This document shows, piece after piece, positions 10,038 to 18,518 of a DNA stretch of 64,000 nucleotides (positions are counted from its first letter, which is position 1; the number at the start of each line of letters is the position of its first letter). This DNA is from Saccharomycopsis crataegensis (Eukaryota > Ascomycota > Saccharomycetes > Ascoideales > Saccharomycopsidaceae). The notes beneath the pieces are model-generated. The model saw only the letters and a list, made by a program, of their open reading frames with translations, did no database searches and was not told where the DNA came from. The DNA is taken from the NCBI RefSeq assembly GCF_037102585.1, contig NW_027043819.1, forward strand, positions 186,001-250,000, read 5' to 3'. Made by a program: the position numbers and the translations under genes.

Positions 10038-12323
10038 CTACCATAAAAGCTCTTCCTCAAAGTAGTCGACTTTATGGGTATTAAGATTGTTATATTTATG
10101 CCATTTTCCAGTGGCTGCTCGAACATCACGATTCACGGAATCGGGACCACACGCAATAACTGCGGTATTGCCTTCGATTTTATTAAGTTCTTCAACAACT
10201 AGATTTTTTAAATGAGGCCTTTCCCCTAGACTGACCTGAATCCCTGGTATATTGTTTGCTGTAATGTTTTTAATTCTTTGATATGTTGAAGATAAATCGT
10301 CATTGTCTAGGCGTTCTACCATTTGCTCTTCATCATCTCTTGTAATGTAAATCAGAAAACAAATTCCTGAGATTTTCCCTAAAGACTCCACTTCTGATAA
10401 GAAAGTTTCAACATATCCTATCCTTGGAGTCATCCAAACAATTATAATTTTATGCTCTTCCTCTTTATAGTTCCCGCGTAATACTTCAGCTTTATACTGT
10501 CTGGCTAGATCGACTGCTAGGGTATATGAAATAGTCATTCCAACACCAGCAGCAATAAACAATGCATTCTGATAATTTCTAAAAGCAATTGGAGTTCCAT
10601 ACGGACCTTCAACAAGCACTGGAATTCTGACAGAAAAAGATTCCATGTTGCAAAGAAAATCAGCAAGACGTTTAGTTAGTCCATCTTTCACTCTGATTAT
10701 CATAGTTAATTGGTCATTGGTTTCCTCTGATGATGATTCTACAATAGTGAATGGATGAGACTGCCAAAAAAATGCTGGCTTTAGAAAATATAGAAAGACG
10801 TAGCATCCTGGGTAAACTCTCCACCATCCAGAGTGACTAATATTAACTCTAATAGAATGAACCTCGTTTTCCTGTCTATTATTGCAATTTGATTTTTTGG
10901 CTTTTTGTGTAGTGTGGCAGCCATCTTCTGTATCATGTTTCACCCCATCTTCATTTTCTTGCTTTTCTTTGTTTACATCATATTCACAGTCGATAATTGC
11001 TTGACAGTTGGCAATTACCACGCCCCCAGAAATAAATATTTTACTCAATCTAATCATATGTTCGAAAGCCCAGATTGCAACCGCGGCATAAATGAACTCC
11101 ATCCAACCCAAAGTTTTACAATGATTCCAACAGCCTATGAGAAAAATTATTGCCAATGCTTGGTGGGAAACCTTAAACAATTCATAAAATATTTTCCTTA
11201 TTGCTCTGAATGATAAAATTATCATCACTCCACTACAAATGGTAGCAGTATTTGCCCATCTCCATTTTTCTAATGACCACCTAGCGGAATAATCGTTATT
11301 TTGTTTACTGTACGCAGTATAACAACATCCATGGATGAGGATAAGAATCCAAACGAATCTTGCAATCCACTTGTGATAGATATTGAAAGCTCTATATGAC
11401 CATCCAGTAACAATTATTAGAAAGTTATTTCTTCCAGCAAACAAAAATAAAAGTGGTAGCTGTGTTATTGAAATGATTCCAGTTCTATCGGCAATATATA
11501 CTAGTTTCCCACAAGACTTGTAAATGAAAATCGTATTTGGATAATGTAAGTTATAATCAATACAACATAGAATGATAATCAATATAAAATATCCCATGAT
11601 TATTAAAGATTCTAATCTTGTTGGCAAAGTTCTAACAAATACCGAGACTAGTTTCCCAAGAAACGATTTTCTTTCTTTATTAGTATTTCTTGAAAATAAA
11701 TGAGGATTAATTAAATGTCGTTGAATCCATTTTGAAACTGTCCCGTTCATTTTCTGGATACCCGAAGGCACGCACCACACTCCCATATTGTTCATTAATC
11801 CGATTAGAACTATTGTGAGCCAATAGCTTAACAATCCCCCTCCAAAGAGAGTGGAAATAACTCTGTGCGACAATAATCTTTCTACTGAGTCACTTGATAC
11901 TTTAAATAAGGGTTCATTCGGTAACACAGGGTTCAATAACACATTATTGACAGTAGTATCGTTTGGGTATATTGCGTACTTAGTAGCATTGTTGAATATT
12001 TTGGCCAAACCAGTAAGCGTGTAAGAGATGTGTGCCTGTAGTTTGCAGAAATCAATCAAATAATTGTAAGCATTGGTGATTAAAAGAGGAGAGTCAGAGT
12101 TATCGTCTATACAAATTAATACTGTCCCAAGAAACGCTAGGTCAGAACAGCGGCAAGCATAATCAATATCATGCCCTTTGCAGTTGAATGGATAAGAGGT
12201 GAAATTGTTCGCTATATATACACAAGAAGCGCCTACTGAACTTATTTCATTGATACCGAGAGTCCCCAACGCCTTGGTGAGAACAGTAAAGATCAGCGCC
12301 AAAACTAAGTAAATCAATCTCAT
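10038..12323 (-). CDS. Ferric/cupric reductase, FRE family
   Basis: A 761-aa plasma-membrane flavocytochrome that would reduce extracellular Fe(III)/Cu(II) with cytosolic NADPH. A signal peptide (MRLIYLVLALIFTVLTKALG) leads into a Cys-containing, N-glycosylation-rich outer domain. Several membrane segments follow, starting near residue 160. The four haem-ligand histidines expected of the family are visible in HKWIARF (about residue 317), LIHG, KVSHQ and WNHC. The FAD motif HPFTIVESS, the NADPH motifs GPYGTP and AAGVGM, and the C-terminal ACGPDSVNRDVR are intact. Expression is expected to depend on iron or copper, but I did not identify an iron-response site. The exact FRE/CFL paralogue cannot be assigned. 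Confidence 0.9.
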   Translation of the reverse strand: MRLIYLVLALIFTVLTKALGTLGINEISSVGASCVYIANNFTSYPFNCKGHDIDYACRCSDLAFLGTVLICIDDNSDSPLLITNAYNYLIDFCKLQAHISYTLTGLAKIFNNATKYAIYPNDTTVNNVLLNPVLPNEPLFKVSSDSVERLLSHRVISTLFGGGLLSYWLTIVLIGLMNNMGVWCVPSGIQKMNGTVSKWIQRHLINPHLFSRNTNKERKSFLGKLVSVFVRTLPTRLESLIIMGYFILIIILCCIDYNLHYPNTIFIYKSCGKLVYIADRTGIISITQLPLLFLFAGRNNFLIIVTGWSYRAFNIYHKWIARFVWILILIHGCCYTAYSKQNNDYSARWSLEKWRWANTATICSGVMIILSFRAIRKIFYELFKVSHQALAIIFLIGCWNHCKTLGWMEFIYAAVAIWAFEHMIRLSKIFISGGVVIANCQAIIDCEYDVNKEKQENEDGVKHDTEDGCHTTQKAKKSNCNNRQENEVHSIRVNISHSGWWRVYPGCYVFLYFLKPAFFWQSHPFTIVESSSEETNDQLTMIIRVKDGLTKRLADFLCNMESFSVRIPVLVEGPYGTPIAFRNYQNALFIAAGVGMTISYTLAVDLARQYKAEVLRGNYKEEEHKIIIVWMTPRIGYVETFLSEVESLGKISGICFLIYITRDDEEQMVERLDNDDLSSTYQRIKNITANNIPGIQVSLGERPHLKNLVVEELNKIEGNTAVIACGPDSVNRDVRAATGKWHKYNNLNTHKVDYFEEELLW

Positions 12324-12645
12324 ATTTCATGGGGCAGCACACAATAAATCCTAGAGCAGTGTGATTCACTTGTTTCCTTTTTTTTTTTTTTTTTTTTTGC
12401 TTTTAGATAAAATTCTTCTGGGTTTGAAATCAATCAAATTTGGAAAAGTGGAAATGAAGAACAAATTTTTGTGTTTGTGAACGGTCAGATCGTTTTTATG
12501 CACATCACATTTTTTATAAGAAAATATAGAGGATTTATCAATAGAAATAGTTCTAATAATAATATATTCAAAATAGTATATATTTTTATCGTGGATTAAA
12601 TAGTTTGAAGCAAATGTGAAATAAACAGGCAAAAGAAAAACAAAA
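12324..12645. other. Short intergenic gap with T21 tract
   Basis: A 322-bp gap holding the ferric reductase promoter and the 3' flank of the next minus-strand gene. A run of 21 T lies at 12378-12398, within 60 bp of the reductase ATG. No gene is visible. Confidence 0.5.
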
Positions 12646-13944
12646 TCAGCGTCTAGCTCTCTTGAACTCCGTATTAGCAGGAAAAAAGTCAATTTGATCT
12701 TGCGATCTCTTTAGCGTGAGACAGTCAGGATATTCTCGTAATAAGGAAGGACCAGAAGCACTAAAAATATCATTAATCTTATGGCTTAACTCATTATCGA
12801 GTAAAACGTCATTAATCATATTTTTCGGGACTTGCGATTCCAACAGGCCGTACCCAAAAGCATTATTGTTGCAGTAGTTGATAAATGAAACTAGTGAACT
12901 TTGCTCTTCATCACTTGAAGTGCAATAATTAGTAGAAGTTAGGACATTTGTGTTAATAATATTGGTGTCAAGAGGTCTGTAGGTGCTTGTTTGAAATAAT
13001 TGATTGTATGAATGATTTAATGGTTTGATATCTTGCCACATAGGAGAAGTCATAGCAGCTTTGTTAACTTTCTGAGGTGTAGACTCATTCAAAATGGTGC
13101 TATTTTCAATACCAATTTCCGAATCATCTTTATAGATAGAAGAGTCATCTGCTGTGTGCGTCGATCTTCGGAGATTTTCGGAGCGTTTAGATCTTAATGA
13201 GTCAAAGTCACTAACAGCAATCGAGGAGTTTGAAAGCCTTCCCTTCCTCCACAATTCTTCATTATGAGCAAAATAATAAAGTTCTCTTAGTATGGATATC
13301 TTGTCATGGGACATTTTAGAAATGAAGGAATTTTCAGCATCTCGTAGCTTATCGGCAAGGGTTTCTAAAACAATTCCATTTTTCGATACATTTTGATCTT
13401 CAAAAAAATTTTCAAGATCATTTCTGATAATTGTCTTAAGCAACCTAATTCTTTCTTCCTTCTTTATGTGATCTGGTTCCCGATGAACCACATTCTGTGG
13501 CCACCAAGCCGGCATTGATTCTTTTCCATTTTTGTAGGGGAATATCGATTGCTTATTTGGCTCAATTTCTTTTATCCAGCACTTAGCAATTGTCTTGCAG
13601 TTGTTTTGTTGCAATTCAGAAAATAATCTGTCATAGTGACTATCGATGTTTTCGGAGTCTTTGAAATCCAAGACCTTGATATTATTGACAAGACTTGGAT
13701 GGAATGTGTTGATCCTGGTAATAGTATCTTCAGGAACATTTGAGTGGAATGACTTTGGAAGGTCATATCTCTCATTTTTTATGAAAAGCGAGGTATATTT
13801 CTTCATTCTATCAGCCACATTTCTCAAATTTGAGGAATTGTAAATGCATGAGTTGCCATCATCAGACTTAATTAGTAGCACAAAATCAACATTAGATCTT
13901 TTTAAAGATCGGCACACACTTTCAATAGCTCTAGATTTTTCCAT
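12646..13944 (-). CDS. DUF2841-type fungal protein
   Basis: A 432-aa protein. The most informative stretch is at about residues 122-175: FPYKNGKESMPAWWP, then HREPDHIKKEERIRLL. This PYKNG...P.WWP...H.EPDHL.K.ERI.LL pattern is what I recall as the fungal DUF2841 domain, found in a set of proteins with poorly defined nuclear roles. The rest is polar and probably disordered, with many Ser, Asn and Asp residues. A basic tail (FKRARR) could be a nuclear signal. There is no enzyme motif. The gene is divergent from HRT3 across a 681-bp gap. The function is unknown and the domain call is from memory. Confidence 0.6.
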   Translation of the reverse strand: MEKSRAIESVCRSLKRSNVDFVLLIKSDDGNSCIYNSSNLRNVADRMKKYTSLFIKNERYDLPKSFHSNVPEDTITRINTFHPSLVNNIKVLDFKDSENIDSHYDRLFSELQQNNCKTIAKCWIKEIEPNKQSIFPYKNGKESMPAWWPQNVVHREPDHIKKEERIRLLKTIIRNDLENFFEDQNVSKNGIVLETLADKLRDAENSFISKMSHDKISILRELYYFAHNEELWRKGRLSNSSIAVSDFDSLRSKRSENLRRSTHTADDSSIYKDDSEIGIENSTILNESTPQKVNKAAMTSPMWQDIKPLNHSYNQLFQTSTYRPLDTNIINTNVLTSTNYCTSSDEEQSSLVSFINYCNNNAFGYGLLESQVPKNMINDVLLDNELSHKINDIFSASGPSLLREYPDCLTLKRSQDQIDFFPANTEFKRARR

Positions 13945-14625
13945 ATTAATGAAAGGCGACTATGTAATAAATTCCAAGATTATTATTTAGTTCAGATAAA
14001 AAAAAATCCTAAAGTGTTTTGCAGAGGAGCAGGACAGTAACAGGCAATATATATATATATATATATATATATGTTGATTTTGAAGGTAGGCATTGAAAGA
14101 GGTTCATCAGGACCAGCATATATGGGAATTCTGTGGTCTATTTATAGTACTGGAGATTAAGATTGCGTCTTCACCAATGGAAATATCTTCGACATTAAAA
14201 CGCTTCACAGAGACTTAAACCATTAACAGGTCCCCTAATTTTAAGTTATGAGACAACTTAATTAACCGAGGCATTCTAAAATTCAATAAGATATCCATAT
14301 GTATTCCTGGTGGGTGAGGTTTCCACTAGTTGGTGAGGCTCAGGGTTTGCGGCTCCTTTTTCTTTTTTTTTCTTTTCCCCGCCAATTATTTAGTGATTTT
14401 CAGGATCTTCATGTTGGAGAGATGCTTCAGATCTGCATCACATAGTGTTGGTTACCTGGCCATGTGCCATATTATTTTATGCGGGTAATACCAATGATTA
14501 CTAAATTGACTCTCTATCTGAGCACACAATACAGTACATATAACATTATCCTCGGGAAATAGAGGTGAATCTCCATATCTACCAGATTTATTTTATCGCA
14601 AAGAAATAAAAACAATAAAATAGAA
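13945..14625. promoter_or_regulatory. Divergent promoter region with (AT)13
   Basis: A 681-bp region between divergent genes at 13944 (-) and 14626 (+). It contains a dinucleotide repeat at 14047-14072 and a pyrimidine-rich tract near 14355-14378. It presumably serves both genes. No RNA gene was seen. Confidence 0.4.
14047..14072. repeat. (AT)13 microsatellite
   Basis: Thirteen uninterrupted AT units in the divergent promoter region. Confidence 0.95.
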
Positions 14626-15687
14626 ATGGCTACACAACTTGTGACTTCTGGTGATAATATTGATGTAGCATTAGAGCTTTTTGAAAAAGGAATTGCCAAA
14701 GAATCCATCGGGAAGTTTAGCGATGCCATATTATTGTACCGAGAGGCATTCAAACTTAATGAGAAAGTAGATAAGGTGTACAGAAATAGGCTACTGATGC
14801 AAAAGGATCACGATCATTCCAATGATCTGCCTTTGATGAGGAACCCTGAGTTGTTAGGACAAAAGCTCAACAGGCTCCTGTTGACGGATGATGGTGAAAC
14901 ATCAGTGTCACAAGTACGACATGATGATGGGGAGCCTACAAATGACCAAGAAGGGGCCGAGGTTGAAGGATGTCCACTATTAGAACTATTAACAGATGAT
15001 GTTTTGATCCATATATTGAAATATTTGGCAATGGCTAGGGCACCAGACTGGGTTAGTCTTGCACGGTCTAATAAACGATTGGCACATCTTGGATTTGATA
15101 CTTCCTCCTTATGGCGAGACCTATCCTTGGATATTTATTCAACTGTATACCCATCAATATCAAAGAAAGAGATCGAGTTCCAATCACACAATATTTACAA
15201 AGGTTGGAAGGACATGTATTTTAAGAAGCCATTTCTTAAATTTGGCGGTGTTTATATTAGTATCTGCACATATTTGAGGGAAGGAAGCTCTGCCCACTCA
15301 TTGTCATGGACGAATCCAATCCATATCATTACATATTATCGTTATTTGCGCTTTTTTAAGTCAGGCACATGTTTGAGGTTGCTTACTATTGCTGAACCTC
15401 ACGAGGTTGTGCCGAAATTCACCAAGGATTGGAAAGAAAATGGTTTGAAGGATGTTTTCAATGGATTCTGGACCCTTGAAGAAGATGGGAAACTTACAAT
15501 AGAAGGTGAAGGTGTAGTTAAAGACTGCCAATTCACTCAGGAGTTACGTGTCAGTGGTAGAAGGCATAATCAATTGAAGTGGATTAGCTCTTATTGTATC
15601 AATGCAGAAAATGTCCAAACATTTTTCTCTCTTAGCAAAGAAAAATGGTTTGCTTTTTCTCGAGTGAAGAGTTGGCCGATTGAGTAG
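14626..15687 (+). CDS. HRT3: F-box protein, HRT3/FBXO9 family
   Basis: A 353-aa predicted substrate adaptor of an SCF (Skp1-cullin-F-box) ubiquitin ligase. The N-terminal 60 residues look like a MIT/TPR-type helical pair (ALELFEKGIAKESIGKFSDA). The F-box is at about residues 117-165 (LLTDDVLIHILKYL ... LARSNKRL ... SSLWRDL). The C-terminal half carries the FBXO9/Hrt3 signature: KFGGVYISICTYLREG, then TYYRYLRFFKSGTCL and EPHEVVPKF. Length and domain order fit the family. The ATG at 14626 follows an A-rich leader. Confidence 0.9.
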   Translation: MATQLVTSGDNIDVALELFEKGIAKESIGKFSDAILLYREAFKLNEKVDKVYRNRLLMQKDHDHSNDLPLMRNPELLGQKLNRLLLTDDGETSVSQVRHDDGEPTNDQEGAEVEGCPLLELLTDDVLIHILKYLAMARAPDWVSLARSNKRLAHLGFDTSSLWRDLSLDIYSTVYPSISKKEIEFQSHNIYKGWKDMYFKKPFLKFGGVYISICTYLREGSSAHSLSWTNPIHIITYYRYLRFFKSGTCLRLLTIAEPHEVVPKFTKDWKENGLKDVFNGFWTLEEDGKLTIEGEGVVKDCQFTQELRVSGRRHNQLKWISSYCINAENVQTFFSLSKEKWFAFSRVKSWPIE

Positions 15688-16219
15688 AACTAATAACAAC
15701 AATGATAAATATTTGAGCATCAATTTTAATAGAACATATATTATAATTTATTTGATAATTTGTCACATTTTTTTTTTTCAATTGTATTGTAACTCAAAGC
15801 ATTTTACTACGATACCTTTTTTTGGGCCTATCATAATACAGAATATATCAAATTCCATTTTCTAAAACATTTTCCCTAGTTGTATCTTCTGATCAATTTC
15901 AGTTAATCACCTGGTAAATGTTTTGGATCAATCACGGCTGCTTAACATATGTAATGGAGTATTATATAAGCAAGTATTCATACATATTTTCAACTCCAAC
16001 CTGATTGTTTATACTGATTAATAGATTATTGTTGGCCATCAGTTCTTTTATTCTTCGTGGTATTGAAATGGTATTGAAGTTAGTTCATGCGGAAAGTCGC
16101 GGATGTGCGGTCAGTAGCCCCTAAATTTCTATGATGAGAGGGAAAAATGACATGAAGGAGGCGGTGAAGCCTATGGATCATGTTGTACGTACAACTGATA
16201 ATAGTTCATCGTCTTTAAT
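15688..16219. other. Intergenic gap between HRT3 and the Mpv17-like gene
   Basis: A 532-bp AT-rich region holding the HRT3 3' end and the promoter of the next plus-strand gene. I see no RNA gene or repeat in it. The open frame at 15680-15865 is T-rich and unsupported. Confidence 0.4.
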
Positions 16220-17284
16220 ATGCCATTGCAATTACCTTTGAATGATAATGAACTTTTATCAACCCTTGGAGAGTCACCCTTCCAAGATAAATTGGTGTAT
16301 TTTTATGATGCGACAAAAGATATATTGATAAAAATTAAAACCATTTTGAAAACGATATCAACTCCCTGTTATAATGTTTTGCAGATGGTAAATAGACGAT
16401 TGTCGAGGGTATTTGTATTGAAAATTCCGGTGATATATTTACTCAATATTTTTGCTTTTGTACTATTATTGCTTAAATTTATTCCCCACTATTCCAGGCT
16501 CTACGCAACCCTAGGCCTTCCTGCGACTTTGATCTCAAATTTACTATTGTTCGGATTAGCTGATAGTCTAGCTCAGACATTAACCAGAATATTAACTCGG
16601 AGACCCTCACATCACATTATTGTTCACCAGTATGATGAACTTGCAAGTCCATCGATAAGCAGTACGGCCCTGCAAATTCCTTATTCTGATGACAATCATC
16701 TGGAAAGATTCCAGATATTTGTTGATTACGGTGATGAAGACGATTATCACGAAGACACTTCACCGGCTTCCGGGATCAGGCGTGATTTTGAACAATCAGA
16801 TAACCATAGCATAACAAGTATTGCTAGTAATAGTGATGCTTACAGGGGAATGAATACAACAAATCAGAACTTCGAAATATTTGATTACCATCGTCTTGCC
16901 GGGTTTATGGTATGGGGCTTCTTCATTTCTTTTCCCCAATTCTTTTGGTATATGATACTAAATGGGCTTTATGTTGATGATCCAAAATTCATCACCGTCT
17001 TGGAGCGGGTATTGGCAGACCAACTATTCTACTCTCCTCTTTCTTTAGCAGGATTTTTTTACTATTCAAACACTATTTTGGAAGGTGGTGATAAAGCCAG
17101 TTTCAAAAAGAAAATGAAGAAAATCTACATAAGCACCTTGGCAGCCAATTATTGCCTTTGGCCCGCGGTGCAATTCATAAACTTCTTGGTTTTACCAAAA
17201 CCATACCAAGTTCCTTTCAGTAGCTCCGTTGGCGTATTATGGAATTGCTTCCTATCTATTAGAAATGCACAATCACAGGAATAA
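16220..17284 (+). CDS. Mpv17/PMP22-family membrane protein
   Basis: A 354-aa integral membrane protein of the Mpv17/PMP22 family, whose members sit in mitochondrial or peroxisomal membranes and may form small channels. A hydrophobic segment near residues 70-90 (IPVIYLLNIFAFVLLLLKFI) leads into the family's N-terminal helix (GLPATLISNLLLFGLADSLAQ). An acidic, Ser-rich insert follows (about 130-215). The conserved C-terminal half has DYHRLAGFMVWGFFIS, RVLADQLFYSPLS, NYCLWPAVQFINF and VGVLWNCFLS. The length and insert resemble S. cerevisiae YOR292C more than the shorter Sym1. Location is inferred. Confidence 0.85.
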   Translation: MPLQLPLNDNELLSTLGESPFQDKLVYFYDATKDILIKIKTILKTISTPCYNVLQMVNRRLSRVFVLKIPVIYLLNIFAFVLLLLKFIPHYSRLYATLGLPATLISNLLLFGLADSLAQTLTRILTRRPSHHIIVHQYDELASPSISSTALQIPYSDDNHLERFQIFVDYGDEDDYHEDTSPASGIRRDFEQSDNHSITSIASNSDAYRGMNTTNQNFEIFDYHRLAGFMVWGFFISFPQFFWYMILNGLYVDDPKFITVLERVLADQLFYSPLSLAGFFYYSNTILEGGDKASFKKKMKKIYISTLAANYCLWPAVQFINFLVLPKPYQVPFSSSVGVLWNCFLSIRNAQSQE

Positions 17285-17368
17285 TAATAAAGGGTCAGAA
17301 CTTATAATTTCGCATCGCAATCCTTAACCATGTCAATATTAAACTTAATACATAGACGGATTTTCTTC

Positions 17369-18208
17369 CTATAGTCCTAGAAGATCATCCAAAAGTTTCT
17401 CTTCATTATCAATATTCTCAGTTCTTTTGATTGCTTTTCTTTTTTGCTTTTCTTGCTGTCTGGGTTTTTCCTTTTGTTTCTCAGCAATATTCTTGAAATC
17501 CATACTAAATATATCGTTATTGGCCTCATATTTATTAGTCTTATCTGTAGGTAGTTTTGCAGCACTACCCAATAGTTCTTCCAAATTAACTTCAAATTTC
17601 TCTTCATCAGGATTATTCTCATAATTGCTTGATATCTGATTTGTGGCAAATTTTGACTTGATTTTTCTGAAAAGTTTGTCTTTTTCAATTTTTTTCTGTA
17701 ATTCCTCAAAGTCACCAGCTTCATTCTGAGATAGCTGCTTTGTAGGTCTATTAAATTTGTGTTCATCTTCATCCCCGCTAGATCCTAAATCCAATTTGGC
17801 TAAAGAATCAAAATCCAATTCCTCTAATTTTTTCCCGGGTGGAATTTTAAAAGCTTCTTTGTCCTTTTTTTCAATATTGTAAGAGTGTTTGATATTTTTG
17901 GTTAACCTGGCGTATCTTAAAAATTCTTCATCATCTTTGTCCTCCTCATCTGATTGTAGCAACATATCGTCTTGCAATAATGCAGGAGAGTTTCCTTCCA
18001 AATTTTCTTGATTCGTATCGGAATCTTCATTAGATTCCTTCAATATAATTTCCTCCTCACAAAAAGCATGTTGACTTCCACTTTGCTGGTCTTGCTCCTT
18101 CTCCTGTGTTTGTTCTTGTAGTTGTTCTTGCTGTTTTTTAAGAAGCCCATGCTTCTTCATATATTTATATTTTGCTCTTCTGTCCCATTTATTATTATGC
18201 AATACCAT
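17369..18208 (-). CDS. Unrecognised charged protein (279 aa)
   Basis: The 279-aa frame starts MVLHNNKWDRRAKYKYMKK, a short basic block that looks conserved rather than random. It continues with a Gln-rich run and then long acidic and lysine-rich stretches (KIPPGKKLEELDFDSLAKL), ending EEKLLDDLLGL. No transmembrane segment or enzyme motif is visible. The mixed acidic/basic composition resembles nucleolar or ribosome-associated factors, but I do not recognise the family. The neighbouring SPR3 gene is divergent, sharing a 310-bp gap. Confidence 0.7.
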   Translation of the reverse strand: MVLHNNKWDRRAKYKYMKKHGLLKKQQEQLQEQTQEKEQDQQSGSQHAFCEEEIILKESNEDSDTNQENLEGNSPALLQDDMLLQSDEEDKDDEEFLRYARLTKNIKHSYNIEKKDKEAFKIPPGKKLEELDFDSLAKLDLGSSGDEDEHKFNRPTKQLSQNEAGDFEELQKKIEKDKLFRKIKSKFATNQISSNYENNPDEEKFEVNLEELLGSAAKLPTDKTNKYEANNDIFSMDFKNIAEKQKEKPRQQEKQKRKAIKRTENIDNEEKLLDDLLGL

Positions 18209-18518
18209 GGCCTACTTGTTGTAATATTTTTGACACCAATTTGCATTGCAATGAGAAGAAGAAAATCTTATTTATTCGATTTTCAATCAATAAATTTCGG
18301 TTGGCGTTTAGCAGGTTGTCATCGCAAAACATGCATGCGGTTTGTGTAATAAAAATCTCCATTTGTGTTATATTTTCTTGCAGTTATCCAGATTTTTGAT
18401 TATTTATTTACTATATATACCATATCTGTTTTTGTGTCTCTTTCTTGGAAAATAAAGGAGAGAAATACGAAACAAAAAAAAAGGGATAAAACTGGTTCTA
18501 AACTGTTGATATCGAACC
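18209..18518. promoter_or_regulatory. SPR3 divergent promoter with two CRCAAAW sites
   Basis: A 310-bp gap between divergent genes. On the minus strand, GACACAAAA lies at 18430-18438 and CACAAAT at 18361-18367. Both fit the Ndt80 middle-sporulation element (gNCRCAAAW, core CRCAAAW), about 80 and 150 bp before the septin ATG. In S. cerevisiae SPR3 is controlled by such elements. The link here is inference. Confidence 0.5.

Noticed and set aside
12366-12692. 108-aa minus-strand frame ending KKKKKKKGNK
   Set aside because: The reading lies in a T-rich gap and overlaps the end of the DUF2841-type gene; it has no conserved features.
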